64,000 bases of DNA from Erysipelotrichaceae bacterium (GTDB lineage Bacteria; Bacillota_I; Bacilli_A; RFN20; CAG-826): NCBI GenBank assembly GCA_015059065.1, contig SVBE01000003.1, positions 1 to 64,000 on the forward strand, in the 5' to 3' direction. How positions within the stretch are numbered: position 1 is the stretch's first letter; the number at the start of each line of letters is the position of its first letter. Shown piece after piece: positions 1-8,305 of the stretch. A model generated the notes under the pieces. That model did not search any database, was not told the DNA's origin, and worked only from the letters and a program-made list of their open reading frames with translations. The translations under genes were made by a program, and so were the position numbers.

Positions 1-112
1 TTCTTTGATAGATATAACCGTGGGACCCACGGAGTTAGCTCGCCTATGCTTGGCTCGTAAGGGCCATCGAACGAGAAGCCCCCACTTCTATAAGTGGTGG
101 GAGTAGGTCACA
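1..112 (+). mobile_element. 3' end of an IS200/IS605-family element (tnpB tail / omegaRNA-like right end), truncated by the window edge
   Basis: The segment has the look of the right end of TnpB-type elements of Bacillota. A G+C-rich hairpin (arms 18-24 and 26-32) is followed by a conserved-looking GTTAGCTCGCC stretch and then a terminal hairpin (CCCCCACTT at 79-87 paired with AAGTGGTGGG at 92-101), ending in GGTCACA. In such elements the tnpB 3' end overlaps the omegaRNA scaffold. Frames 1 and 2 are open until stops at 58 and 104. The composition is much more G+C-rich than the neighbourhood. A near copy of the last 39 nt recurs at 7280-7319. The tnpB body, if present, lies outside the window. 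The family assignment comes from recalled motif similarity, not a search. Confidence 0.7.
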
Positions 113-131
113 GACGTTAACGACAATTCTT

Positions 132-164
132 TTGACATTTATATATAAATGCTTGTAGTATTAT
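132..164 (+). promoter_or_regulatory. Promoter of rpmH-rnpA-yidC operon
   Basis: A perfect -35 TTGACA lies at 132-137, followed after 18 nt by a -10-like TAGTAT at 156-161 (overlapping a T/A-rich TATTATTAAT run). It lies 30-60 nt before rpmH, between the IS end and the first gene. Confidence 0.6.
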
Positions 165-193
165 TAATGCACAATTTACAGGAGGTGTAATTG

Positions 194-328
194 ATGAAAA
201 AGACTTATCAACCAAGTAAAGTTAAACATGCACATAGAGCTGGCTTCAGAGCTCGTATGAAAAGTGCGAATGGTAGACGTGTTCTCTCTAGAAGAAGAGC
301 AAAAGGTCGTAAAAGACTCACAGCTTAA
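194..328 (+). CDS. rpmH: 50S ribosomal protein L34
   Basis: A 44-residue, very basic protein beginning [14 protein letters not shown], with the L34 core (GFRARM near residues 17-22, then [17 protein letters not shown]). This is the usual L34 length. L34 is a small structural protein of the large ribosomal subunit. A strong Shine-Dalgarno site (AGGAGGT at 180-186) sits 7 nt before the ATG. The stop is followed 3 nt later by rnpA, the conserved rpmH-rnpA-yidC-jag-mnmE order normally found beside the replication origin. Assignment is secure. Confidence 0.97.
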   Translation: MKKTYQPSKVKHAHRAGFRARMKSANGRRVLSRRRAKGRKRLTA

Positions 329-331
329 TTA

Positions 332-661
332 ATGAAGAAAGAATATCGAATTAAATCTAATGAAGATTTCTCATCCTTAGTTAAGTTAGGGAAGAGAATA
401 AAAAGAAATGAATTCCATATCTATTATTTGAAAAGTGCATATGATCACAATAGATTTGGAGTTTCAGTATCAACAAAAATAGGTAATGCCGTTACTCGAA
501 ATAAAGTCAAAAGACAATTGAGAGCGATTATGGATGATTTTAATAAATCATCAACAAAACAGCATGATATAATCGTCGTCGCAAAACAAGGATTTCTCAA
601 TAATACATTTCAAGTAAATAAAAACGCATTACTCGAATCACTTAAAGAAATAGAAAAATGA
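332..661 (+). CDS. rnpA: Ribonuclease P protein component
   Basis: The 109-residue basic protein cofactor of RNase P, which with the catalytic RNA trims the 5' leader of precursor tRNAs. The family hallmark RNR motif is at residues 51-64 (GNAVTRNKVKRQLR). The length is typical. The start is 3 nt after the rpmH stop, so translation is probably coupled. Its last codons overlap the yidC start (ATGA at 658-661). The RNase P RNA gene is not in this window. Confidence 0.95.
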   Translation: MKKEYRIKSNEDFSSLVKLGKRIKRNEFHIYYLKSAYDHNRFGVSVSTKIGNAVTRNKVKRQLRAIMDDFNKSSTKQHDIIVVAKQGFLNNTFQVNKNALLESLKEIEK

Positions 662-2124
662 AAAGAAAAACAAAATTAGGATTAGGAATTACGACCCTCT
701 GTGCGGGTATACTCTTATTATCTGGTTGTACCGCATCTTTTTGTACTGTGAAAGATCAATCTAATATGCTTTATGCATATGATGATGGCATTACCAAATA
801 TTATGACGCTACCAATAAGCCAGAAGGTGCTGTTCAACACACATTTTTTACCAATGTCTATTACACGGTTAGCATGGATAATGCCAACCCAGCTTTAAAT
901 AACATTTTTGAAACATGTAAGAAGAATAATGTTGAAGTCCCACATAAAGATTATTGGGCAACAATGGATTCTTTGCTTTTAGACGAAGTTAAAACTTATG
1001 TTGGGTTAGACGCTAGTGCAACAGCTGACAAAGTTAATGAGTCACTTCAGAAGTATGGCTATTTTAAATTCTATTCTGATAAAGAAAACCCAAAAGTTTG
1101 GGATAAATGGGATTTATATAACAACAAAACATACAGCATAATTGACGACATTAACAAATGTCCAACCAACGATTTTATTAAACAATATAAGACTTCTATG
1201 AACACTTATATTAATAACTATCGTTCTTGTATCGCTACTGAAGATGGTCAATATGGCAACTATGGCTATAACAACGATTCTAAACACCCAGTTGAAATCG
1301 AAGCAAAAACATATCAATATGCTTGGAGCAAAGGATTCTTTGAAGGTTTGTTAGTGTGGCCAATTGGTGCATTTGTTGATATCTTATGTGGAGCATTTAA
1401 TGGATTAGGTACTGGCTTAAACGGTACAGTTGGATGGGCACAAGTTTTTGCGATTTTAGTGGTTACATTTATTGTTAGAGGCTTTATGTTCCTCGTTTCA
1501 TTCAAATCCACTTTATCCAGTGCGAAGATGAATGAATTACAACCACAAATTGCCAAGATTCAAAACAAATATCCAAATGCGAATACTAACCAAGCAGAAA
1601 GAGCAAGAATGTCTCAAGAAATGTCTGCTCTTTATAAGAAGAATGGAATTAATCCATTATCCAGTTTATTAATCATGATTATCCAGTTCCCAATCTTCAT
1701 CTGTGTATGGGGTGCATTAACAGGTTCTGCATGGTTATCCACTGGTAGCTTCTTAAACCTCAACTTATCAGACTCTATTAGCTCCGTGTTATTCAACGCG
1801 AGCAACTGGGCTACTGGTGCTGCTGAGACTGCTTTAGTGTTATTCCTCTTAATGGCATTAGCACAAGTTGTTTCTATGTTATTACCACAATGGATTCAAA
1901 AGAGAAAACAAAAAGATGTGGCTAAACTTGGTAAAAATCCAAATCAAAATAGCCAAAATAGGAATATGAAAATATTCACATATGTGATGATGGGCATGAT
2001 TATTATCATGGGCTTCTCACTCGCCTCTGCTATGGGTATCTATTGGTTCTTTGGTGCATTATTCTCAATCGCCCAAACATTAATTACCCAAAAAATTATC
2101 AGCGGCAAAAAATCTAAAAAATAA
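658..2124 (+). CDS. yidC: Membrane protein insertase YidC/Oxa1 (lipoprotein form)
   Basis: A 488-residue insertase that places proteins in the cytoplasmic membrane alone or with SecYEG. It starts with a lipoprotein signal peptide whose lipobox LLSGC puts the lipidated cysteine at residue 24. A region of about 200 residues outside the membrane precedes the five-helix YidC core (about 223-485). The core shows the conserved Arg in the first groove helix (ILVVTFIVRG) and the cytoplasmic MNELQPQIAKIQNKY segment that is diagnostic of the family. The extracytoplasmic N-terminal part is longer than in SpoIIIJ-type proteins of Bacillus (usually about 260 residues in total); its function is unknown. 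It overlaps rnpA by 4 nt and is followed by its usual partner khpB. Confidence 0.93.
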   Translation: MKRKTKLGLGITTLCAGILLLSGCTASFCTVKDQSNMLYAYDDGITKYYDATNKPEGAVQHTFFTNVYYTVSMDNANPALNNIFETCKKNNVEVPHKDYWATMDSLLLDEVKTYVGLDASATADKVNESLQKYGYFKFYSDKENPKVWDKWDLYNNKTYSIIDDINKCPTNDFIKQYKTSMNTYINNYRSCIATEDGQYGNYGYNNDSKHPVEIEAKTYQYAWSKGFFEGLLVWPIGAFVDILCGAFNGLGTGLNGTVGWAQVFAILVVTFIVRGFMFLVSFKSTLSSAKMNELQPQIAKIQNKYPNANTNQAERARMSQEMSALYKKNGINPLSSLLIMIIQFPIFICVWGALTGSAWLSTGSFLNLNLSDSISSVLFNASNWATGAAETALVLFLLMALAQVVSMLLPQWIQKRKQKDVAKLGKNPNQNSQNRNMKIFTYVMMGMIIIMGFSLASAMGIYWFFGALFSIAQTLITQKIISGKKSKK

Positions 2125-2136
2125 GGAGAATTATCG

Positions 2137-2736
2137 ATGAAAGAATATCAAGGTAAAACTGTCGAAGAAGCATTAGAAGAAGCTTCTAAGGAATTAGGTA
2201 TTCCTACTAGCCAAATCCTCTATTCAGACACAGGAAAAACCAAAGGTTTATTTTCAAAAAAAGTCATCATTGAAGTTTATGAATTTTCTGATGTTGTGAG
2301 ATATGCGGAAGACTATGTCTTAAACGTTATCGATTCCCTTGGAATTGAAAGCACAGTGAAGACTAAATTAGATGATGATATCATGCATATTGTTATCGAT
2401 TCCACTCATAACCCAATTTTAATTGGTAAGAACGGAAAAACATTACAAGCTTTAAATGAGTTAACTCGTTTAGCGGTAAATGGTAAATTCCGTAAGAGAT
2501 TTAGAATCCTTCTCGACATCAACGGATATAAGGATCACAAATACTGGGTTTTAGAAAAACAAGCGAGAAAATATGCTCACGATGTCCAAAAGACTAAGGT
2601 CAACTTCGTGTTTGATCCAATGCCATCCGATGAAAGAAGAGCCATTCATAATGCATGCGCCAATATGCCTCATATCAAAACTGAGAGCATCGGTGAAGGT
2701 TCTAAGAGACAAGTTCAAATCATTTACGTTGATTAA
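2137..2736 (+). CDS. khpB: RNA-binding protein KhpB (Jag/EloR), Jag_N-KH-R3H
   Basis: A 199-residue RNA-binding protein. Residues 1-50 form a Jag_N domain, about 75-130 a KH domain with the GxxG loop IGKNGKT, and about 140-199 an R3H domain with the DERRAIHNA motif. Jag/KhpB proteins act with KhpA in post-transcriptional control of cell elongation and division; this is family knowledge, not seen here. A good Shine-Dalgarno AAGGAG precedes the ATG, 12 nt after yidC. An intrinsic terminator immediately downstream separates it from mnmE. Confidence 0.93.
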   Translation: MKEYQGKTVEEALEEASKELGIPTSQILYSDTGKTKGLFSKKVIIEVYEFSDVVRYAEDYVLNVIDSLGIESTVKTKLDDDIMHIVIDSTHNPILIGKNGKTLQALNELTRLAVNGKFRKRFRILLDINGYKDHKYWVLEKQARKYAHDVQKTKVNFVFDPMPSDERRAIHNACANMPHIKTESIGEGSKRQVQIIYVD

Positions 2737-2742
2737 TTAAAT

Positions 2743-2767
2743 GCGCCTTATAGGCGCTTTTAAATAT
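2743..2767 (+). terminator. Intrinsic terminator between khpB and mnmE
   Basis: A 6-bp stem (GCGCCT / AGGCGC, loop TAT, 2743-2757) is followed by TTTTAAATATTTT. It lies just after the khpB stop and ends the rpmH-khpB unit at least in part. It also occupies the region upstream of Met-11 of the longest mnmE frame, which argues against translation starting at 2741. Confidence 0.7.
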
Positions 2768-2770
2768 TTT

Positions 2771-4096
2771 ATGGAAGAAACAATAATTGCATTAGCCACA
2801 CCCCCACTTAAAAGCGCTCTCGCGCTCATTCGTCTTTCTGGTAAGGACTGCTTTGAGATTGTCTCAAAAGTGTTCTCTAAAGACCTTAGAGGTCTTAAAA
2901 AGAGGGATGTCTTTGTTGGTCAAATTAAAGCTGGTGATAAAATCATCGATGATGTTGTTTTAAACGCCTATAAAGGACCGAGAAGTTTTACGGGCGAAGA
3001 TAGTGTAGAAATCATCTGTCATGGCTCCATGCTCATCGCTAATCAAATCATTAAAGAAATATTATCTAAAGGAGCAAGATTAGCCACTAACGGCGAGTTC
3101 TCCCAAAGAGCGTTTTTAAATAACAAGATCGACTTAGTGCAAGCAGAAGCCATTAATGATGTTATCAACGCGATAAACGATGAAGCAAAACAAATATCCA
3201 TGCTCTCTTTAAAAGGCGATACCAGCAATATTGTTTTAGCCATTAGAAATAGAATCGCTGACATCTTATCTTTAATCGAAGTGAATATCGACTTCCCAGA
3301 ATATGAAGATATCGAAGAAGCGAGCAAAGAAATGATTATTAACTATGTTAACGAGGTCACTGATAAAGTTGGTAACCTCCTTAACGAAGGTGAAAAAGCC
3401 CAAATCATTAGAGACGGTTTAAAAGTCGCGATTGTGGGTAAACCTAATGTTGGTAAATCATCCTTATTAAATGCCTTATTACAAGAAGATAAAGCAATTG
3501 TTACAGAGATACCAGGTACGACTAGAGATGTGGTTGAAGGACAAGTTAATTTAGGAGGTATTCCTCTTAATTTATTTGATACCGCGGGTATTAGAGAAAC
3601 AAACGATGTCATCGAAAGCATCGGCATCAATAAAAGTGTTAAAGCAATTGAGGACGCGGATTTAGTCATCGCAGTCATTGATGCGAGTAGAGGATTAGAC
3701 GAAGAAGATAAACAAATCTTAGAAAAAATCAAAGATCGTAAACATATCGTCGTGTATAACAAAGCTGATTTGGTTAACGATAAAGATAATCATATCTATG
3801 TCTCTGCGGCAAATAATGATTTAGAGAGTTTGAAGAAAGAGATATATCGTTTGTTTGATATCAACGAAACAACGTTTAAAACACCCGCGCTTAATAACTC
3901 TCGCCAACTTGGTTTATTACGTAAAGCAATTGATGAATTAAAGAAAGCAAAAATAGATGCGGAGAACGACTTATCAACTGATTTAATCGCGGTCTCTTTG
4001 CATCAAGCGTATAGCTGTTTATCAGAGATATTAGGAGAGGATTCTTTAACTGATTTTACCAAAGAAATATTCTCCAGATTCTGTGTAGGAAAATAA
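2771..4096 (+). CDS. mnmE: tRNA modification GTPase MnmE
   Basis: A 441-residue GTPase that, with MnmG, installs the 5-carboxymethylaminomethyl-type modification on wobble U34 of tRNAs. The N-terminal folate-binding domain (about 1-115) begins ETIIALATPP. The helical domain contains an inserted G domain with GKPNVGKSS (P-loop), TTRDVVEG, DTAGIRET and NKAD. The C-terminus is the conserved C(V/I)GK, here FCVGK. The frame is open from 2741, but those ten codons are made of the terminator hairpin, so the ATG at 2771 is chosen; it gives the normal family N-terminus. MnmG is not in this window. tatD follows after 1 nt. Confidence 0.94.
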   Translation: MEETIIALATPPLKSALALIRLSGKDCFEIVSKVFSKDLRGLKKRDVFVGQIKAGDKIIDDVVLNAYKGPRSFTGEDSVEIICHGSMLIANQIIKEILSKGARLATNGEFSQRAFLNNKIDLVQAEAINDVINAINDEAKQISMLSLKGDTSNIVLAIRNRIADILSLIEVNIDFPEYEDIEEASKEMIINYVNEVTDKVGNLLNEGEKAQIIRDGLKVAIVGKPNVGKSSLLNALLQEDKAIVTEIPGTTRDVVEGQVNLGGIPLNLFDTAGIRETNDVIESIGINKSVKAIEDADLVIAVIDASRGLDEEDKQILEKIKDRKHIVVYNKADLVNDKDNHIYVSAANNDLESLKKEIYRLFDINETTFKTPALNNSRQLGLLRKAIDELKKAKIDAENDLSTDLIAVSLHQAYSCLSEILGEDSLTDFTKEIFSRFCVGK

Positions 4097-4097
4097 A

Positions 4098-4871
4098 ATG
4101 ATTTTTGATACTCATTGCCATCTCAATCACGAGGACTTATACCCAGAAATAGACCGCATAATTGCTGATGCTGAAAAGGCGAGAGTGAAAAAGTTTTTAG
4201 TTGTTGGTTATGATAAAAAAACCTCACTTTTAGCGGTAAAAATCGCGCAAAAGTACGATAATTGCTATGCGGCTATTGGTTTTCATCCTACTGAAATATT
4301 TGATTTAAGCGAAGAAGATTACGATGAAGTGATGTCGCATTTAAAAGATCCAAAAGTTGTCGCAATTGGAGAGATTGGATTAGATTATCATTGGATTAAA
4401 GACCCTGTTCAAAGAGAGATTCAAAAAGAATATTTTATTAGACAAATTGAACTTGCTAATCATGTGGGTTTACCAATCTCTATTCATAACCGTGATTCCA
4501 TTGAAGATTGTCTAGAAATATTAAAACAATATCCACCTAAGTTTGGTGGTTTTATGCATTGCTATTCTGGCTCTGTTGAATCGATGAAAGAATTCATCAA
4601 ATTAGGATTAACAATATCTTTGGGTGGACCTGTGACATTCACTAATGCAAAGACACCTAAACAAGTAGCATATGAAGTCCCTCTAGATAAATTAGTGGTG
4701 GAAACAGATTCCCCATATCTCACCCCACATCCATTTAGAGGTAATAAAAACGAACCAAAAAACATCTCCTATGTCGTTCAAGAGATTGCGAAAATTAAAG
4801 AGCTATCACCAAAGCATATTGAAGATGTTACATACCAAAACGCATTAAAGGTTTTACATATCGATGAATAA
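4098..4871 (+). CDS. tatD: TatD family metal-dependent DNase
   Basis: A 257-residue TIM-barrel hydrolase. The metal ligands of the family are visible: H6 and H8 (DTHCH), E92 (GEIGLDYH), H130 (SIHNRD), H154 and D204 (ETDSPYLTPHP). TatD/YabD enzymes are Mg2+-dependent 3'-5' exonucleases and related deoxyribonucleases. It is tightly packed between mnmE (1 nt gap) and rnmV (8-nt overlap). The tatD-rnmV-rsmA-ispE order is the classical Bacillota cluster. The precise substrate is not deducible. Confidence 0.93.
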   Translation: MIFDTHCHLNHEDLYPEIDRIIADAEKARVKKFLVVGYDKKTSLLAVKIAQKYDNCYAAIGFHPTEIFDLSEEDYDEVMSHLKDPKVVAIGEIGLDYHWIKDPVQREIQKEYFIRQIELANHVGLPISIHNRDSIEDCLEILKQYPPKFGGFMHCYSGSVESMKEFIKLGLTISLGGPVTFTNAKTPKQVAYEVPLDKLVVETDSPYLTPHPFRGNKNEPKNISYVVQEIAKIKELSPKHIEDVTYQNALKVLHIDE

Positions 4872-5373
4872 ACCATATATCGATCACATCGTCATCGTTG
4901 AAGGCACTAGTGATAAATCAAAAGTATCTTCTCTATTTGATTGTTCTGTCATTATTACTAACGGATACGATGTAGATAAAGGATTAATTAAATTATTGGG
5001 TGAGAAAAGAAAGCTTCTCATATTAACCGATGACGATGAAGCCGGAAAACAAATAAGGAAAACAATAAATTCTATAACTAAGTGCGAAAACGCTGAAGTG
5101 AACATTAAAGACTGTGACAAACATCATAAACATGGAGTGGCAGAATGCGATATTGAGGTGCTTTATAACTTATTAAAACCATTTGTTACGGAGAAGAAGA
5201 ATAGACAAATTATTACAAATATTGATCTATATAATGCCGGCATAAATTCAAAAAGACAAAGAGATAATATTTGTGATAAATTATCTATTAATAGATATAG
5301 TCAAAAACAATTAATAGAAATTATTAATATATTAGGATTAAAAATAGAAGAAATAATTAAATATGCAGATTGA
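4864..5373 (+). CDS. rnmV: Ribonuclease M5
   Basis: A 169-residue Toprim-domain endonuclease that matures the ends of 5S rRNA in low-GC Gram-positive bacteria. The Toprim signature is clear: E13 in VEGTSDK and the acidic triplet at 56-58 in LILTDDDEAGKQ. The rest is the shorter M5 C-terminal region. It overlaps both neighbours (tatD by 8 nt and rsmA by 11 nt), so the genes are probably translationally coupled. Its position directly upstream of rsmA matches the rnmV-ksgA pair of Bacillus. Confidence 0.93.
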   Translation: MNKPYIDHIVIVEGTSDKSKVSSLFDCSVIITNGYDVDKGLIKLLGEKRKLLILTDDDEAGKQIRKTINSITKCENAEVNIKDCDKHHKHGVAECDIEVLYNLLKPFVTEKKNRQIITNIDLYNAGINSKRQRDNICDKLSINRYSQKQLIEIINILGLKIEEIIKYAD

Positions 5374-6163
5374 TAAAAATAGTTGTTTAGAGGTGTTGAA
5401 TGAATTTGGTATCATCCCTAGTAAGGATAAAGGCCAGAATTATTTAACTAACCCAAACACCGCGAAAAGAATCGCGGATTCATTAACAATCAATGATGAA
5501 GATAAAGTATTAGAAATAGGACCAGGTATTGGCTCTTTAACTCATTTTTTAACTGAAAGATCGAATAGTTTAACTGTCGTGGATGTTGATGAACAAAGCT
5601 GTAAAGTACTTAAAGATTTGTATCCTGAGGTAGATGTAATCAACCAAGATGCTTTAAAAATGAATTTTCATTCATACCAAAGAATTATCAGCAATGTTCC
5701 ATATTCCATCACCTCAGATTTAATTGAATCGATATTGTTGAAGAGCAAGAATCTTAAGCAATGTGTTTTTATGGTCCAAGAAGACGCTTATAGACGCATT
5801 GTTTCCCTTAAAGGAAAAGATTATGGACCTTTATCTGTTTTAATCTCTTTGAAGGGAAAAACTAAAACACTTTTTAAAGTGGGGTCAAACGATTTCTATC
5901 CCCGACCGAAATGTGTATCTATTGTTTTTAAAATTGATATATCCCCTGATTCATTAATTGATGAAAAAGGATATAAAATCATCAAGACCTTATTTACCAA
6001 CAGAAGAAAGACTTTGTTAAACAACCTCTTGCTACTAATGAACAAAGATAAAGCAGCTTCTCTTTTAAGTGAATTAAAATTACCTATTACAATTAGACCA
6101 GAAGAAGTATCCCCTGAAACTTATTACAAATTAGTTTCACTTTCTCGCGCAAAAGGACAATAA
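5363..6163 (+). CDS. rsmA: 16S rRNA dimethyladenosine methyltransferase
   Basis: A 266-residue SAM-dependent enzyme (KsgA) that dimethylates two adjacent adenosines in helix 45 of 16S rRNA. The family opening KGQNYL (24-29), SAM motif I EIGPGIGS (51-58) and catalytic motif IV NVPY (111-114, usually NLPY) are all visible. The C-terminal helical domain is present (TNRRKTLLNNL). Full length for the family. It lies in the tatD-rnmV-rsmA-ispE run, overlapping rnmV. Confidence 0.94.
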   Translation: MQIDKNSCLEVLNEFGIIPSKDKGQNYLTNPNTAKRIADSLTINDEDKVLEIGPGIGSLTHFLTERSNSLTVVDVDEQSCKVLKDLYPEVDVINQDALKMNFHSYQRIISNVPYSITSDLIESILLKSKNLKQCVFMVQEDAYRRIVSLKGKDYGPLSVLISLKGKTKTLFKVGSNDFYPRPKCVSIVFKIDISPDSLIDEKGYKIIKTLFTNRRKTLLNNLLLLMNKDKAASLLSELKLPITIRPEEVSPETYYKLVSLSRAKGQ

Positions 6164-6170
6164 TGAATAT

Positions 6171-7025
6171 ATGAGAAATTACACAGTTAAGAGCAACGCG
6201 AAGATTAACATTGGTTTAGACGTGACCGAATCTCGCGAAGATGGATACCATAACCTTGATATGGTGATGGTGCCAATTCAATTTCATGACACTTTAATCA
6301 TCAAAGAAATCAAAAATAAACCAGATACATATGTCACCATGGATGACTATTCTTTAATGGTGTTTCAACATAATTTAGCGGCCTATGCGGTCGATGAACT
6401 CGCGGCTAAATATGGCTTCCAAAATAAATACCGTATCATGATCCATAAACTCATTCCAATCAAAGCGGGATTAGGTGGTGGAAGCAGCAACGCAGCAAAC
6501 ACATTAAAGGCTGTTAATAACATCTTAAAATTAGGCGCGACAGACGAAGAATTAATTGAAATTTCTAAAAAAATCGGCGCAGATGTCCCATTTTTTATCA
6601 AAAATACACCAGTTCGCTGCCGTGGTGTTGGAGAGAAAATGGAACCAATCAATATCAAGAATGATTATTGGGTTTTAATCGTTAAGCCAAAGCAAGGTTG
6701 TTCCACAAAAGAAGTGTTTAAACTATCTGATTCCACTAAGAGAAAACACGTTGATATTGATTCAATTGTCAAAGCCTTAGAAGAAGGTGACGACGAGCTT
6801 CTCGCGAATTCATTAGATAACTATTTAGAAGATGCAGCGATTCAACTTGTCCCAGAGATTCAAGTTATTAAAGACAAATTAAAAGATATGGGATTAAAAA
6901 TCGTTTGTATGACTGGTTCCGGCAGCACGGTCTTTGCTTTATCCACAAATAAAAAGGAATTAAAGAAAGCTGCTGCGGTTATGGAACCCCATTATTTCAC
7001 AGAGTTAACAAGGATACTTAAATAA
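6171..7025 (+). CDS. ispE: 4-diphosphocytidyl-2-C-methyl-D-erythritol kinase
   Basis: A 284-residue GHMP-family kinase of the MEP isoprenoid pathway, phosphorylating CDP-methylerythritol. The N-terminus (SNAKINIGLDV) and the GHMP ATP-binding loop AGLGGGSSNAA (99-109) are diagnostic, followed by the catalytic-Asp region IGADVPFF and the C-terminal glycine loop MTGSGST. This shows that precursors for undecaprenyl and other prenyl lipids come from the MEP route. A tiny ATG-started tripeptide frame (6163-6174) precedes it and overlaps its ATG; it is probably incidental. Confidence 0.94.
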   Translation: MRNYTVKSNAKINIGLDVTESREDGYHNLDMVMVPIQFHDTLIIKEIKNKPDTYVTMDDYSLMVFQHNLAAYAVDELAAKYGFQNKYRIMIHKLIPIKAGLGGGSSNAANTLKAVNNILKLGATDEELIEISKKIGADVPFFIKNTPVRCRGVGEKMEPINIKNDYWVLIVKPKQGCSTKEVFKLSDSTKRKHVDIDSIVKALEEGDDELLANSLDNYLEDAAIQLVPEIQVIKDKLKDMGLKIVCMTGSGSTVFALSTNKKELKKAAAVMEPHYFTELTRILK

Positions 7026-7026
7026 T

Positions 7027-7326
7027 ATGCCCACAATTGTAGATTCGTTTAACAAAAACATTTATATCGGTGACCAGATGGTTGGTTATATTGGACGTAA
7101 TGTCTTATATATCAACGGCCATAAGTTCGCTGATATATCAGATGATGGAGTAATCTCATATGGTGATGTTAAAGTCGGCTATGTTGATGATGACAATTCC
7201 ATCATTGTGAAAGACAAAGAAGTTGGATACATCGACGGAGATAATAATTTCCGTTTCTATAATTTAACAAAATCTAGCAAGAAGACCCCCACTTCTATAA
7301 GGGGTGGGAGTATGTCACAACTATAA
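7027..7326 (+). CDS. Hypothetical protein with VGYI/V repeats; C-terminal tail derived from an IS end
   Basis: A 99-residue protein that I cannot assign. Residues about 10-82 are a run of short beta-type repeats in which (V/M)VGY(I/V) recurs (MVGYIG, KVGYVD, EVGYID), about one every 23-25 residues, suggesting a small beta-propeller or solenoid-like domain. No signal peptide or membrane segment is seen. The last 15 or so residues (KKTPTSIRGGSMSQL) are encoded by a 40-nt sequence nearly identical to the IS-type hairpin at 74-112. The natural C-terminus was therefore probably altered by insertion of an element end. It begins 1 nt after ispE and is co-transcribed. Confidence 0.7.
   Translation: MPTIVDSFNKNIYIGDQMVGYIGRNVLYINGHKFADISDDGVISYGDVKVGYVDDDNSIIVKDKEVGYIDGDNNFRFYNLTKSSKKTPTSIRGGSMSQL
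7280..7319 (+). repeat. Solo IS200/IS605-type terminal hairpin, second copy
   Basis: This segment matches 74-112 with two substitutions and one inserted A, and ends in the same TCACA. It contains the CCCCCACTTCTATAAG hairpin core. It lies inside the last codons of the hypothetical gene and just upstream of the glucokinase Shine-Dalgarno site. No transposase or left end is visible next to it, so it is a remnant, a solo end or a domesticated copy. Confidence 0.7.
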
Positions 7327-7339
7327 AGGAGATTAAAGT

Positions 7340-8287
7340 ATGTACGCAGTAGGTGTTGATATCGGCGGTATGTCGATGAAATGTGGACTCGTTAATGAAA
7401 AGGGTGAGGTCGTCGATCGCGTAATCGTTAAAACCACATTAGGCGATCCATATGAAAAGACTATTGGAGAATTATGTGATGGCATTAAAGAGCTTCTGAA
7501 GAAGAATTATCTTTCGCCAAACGATATCAATGGTGTTGGTATCGGTGTTCCAGGTGCAGTAAACATCAAAAAAGGCACCGTAGACAGCTCTGCGAACTTA
7601 AAATGGTATAATGTTCCACTTGTGGAACTTGTGACCCAAGGAGTGGGTAGACAAGCCCGTATCACTAACGATGCGAACGCGGCTGTTCTAGGCGAAGCAA
7701 GATTTGGTTTTAAATGGAAATATCCAAATGTTGTCATGCTCACATTAGGAACCGGTGTTGGAGGCGGATTAATCGTCGACGGCAGATTATATGAAGGCAA
7801 CGAAGGCAAAGGTGCTGAATTAGGTCACGTCACCCTTGTATTAGATGGTAGACAATGTGGATGTGGTAGAAGAGGATGCGCGGAACAATATGCTTCTGCA
7901 ACAGCCTTGATGAGACTCACAAGAGAAGCGATGGAAGACCACAAAGAATCACTTATGTGGCAACTATGTGATAACGATATTAATAATGTTAATGGAGCGA
8001 TTCCATTCGCTGCCGAAAAACAAGGCGATCCTGCTGCCAAACAAGTCGTTGATGAATATATCAAATATTTAGGTGAAACAATACTTAATTTCAATAACAT
8101 CTTTAGACCAAACGCCTTCATCTTAAGTGGTGGTGTTGCTAAGCAAGGTGAAAACCTCATCAATAAATTAAAAGATTATTGTGCTAAACAAAATTGGGGT
8201 TATGAAAACACTCCTGAACCAGAATTATTAATCGCCCAATTAGGCTATGACTCTGGCATCATTGGAGCCGCTTCCTTATATCTATAA
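7340..8287 (+). CDS. glk: ROK-family glucokinase
   Basis: A 315-residue sugar kinase of the ROK family, expected to phosphorylate glucose at C6 with ATP. The N-terminal phosphate-binding motif is VGVDIGGMSMKCG. The second ATP motif is LGTGVGGGLIVDG. The ROK zinc site is near 165-182 (H in ELGHVTL, then CGCGRRGCAEQY). Length and motifs match Bacillota glucokinases (GlcK). A strong Shine-Dalgarno AAAGGAG precedes the start. Substrate specificity is a family inference. A strong terminator follows. Confidence 0.9.
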   Translation: MYAVGVDIGGMSMKCGLVNEKGEVVDRVIVKTTLGDPYEKTIGELCDGIKELLKKNYLSPNDINGVGIGVPGAVNIKKGTVDSSANLKWYNVPLVELVTQGVGRQARITNDANAAVLGEARFGFKWKYPNVVMLTLGTGVGGGLIVDGRLYEGNEGKGAELGHVTLVLDGRQCGCGRRGCAEQYASATALMRLTREAMEDHKESLMWQLCDNDINNVNGAIPFAAEKQGDPAAKQVVDEYIKYLGETILNFNNIFRPNAFILSGGVAKQGENLINKLKDYCAKQNWGYENTPEPELLIAQLGYDSGIIGAASLYL

Positions 8288-8305
8288 TTACTCGTTATAA
8301 ATAAC

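Noticed and set aside
2741-2770. Longer MnmE start at 2741
   Set aside because: The first ten codons are the terminator hairpin; the ATG at 2771 gives the family N-terminus.
2797-2812. CACCCCCACTT resembling a third IS-type hairpin copy
   Set aside because: Only the first arm matches; it encodes the conserved ATPPLKSA of MnmE.
6946-6956. TTATCCACA DnaA box
   Set aside because: A single box inside ispE coding sequence encoding ordinary residues; no partner box nearby.
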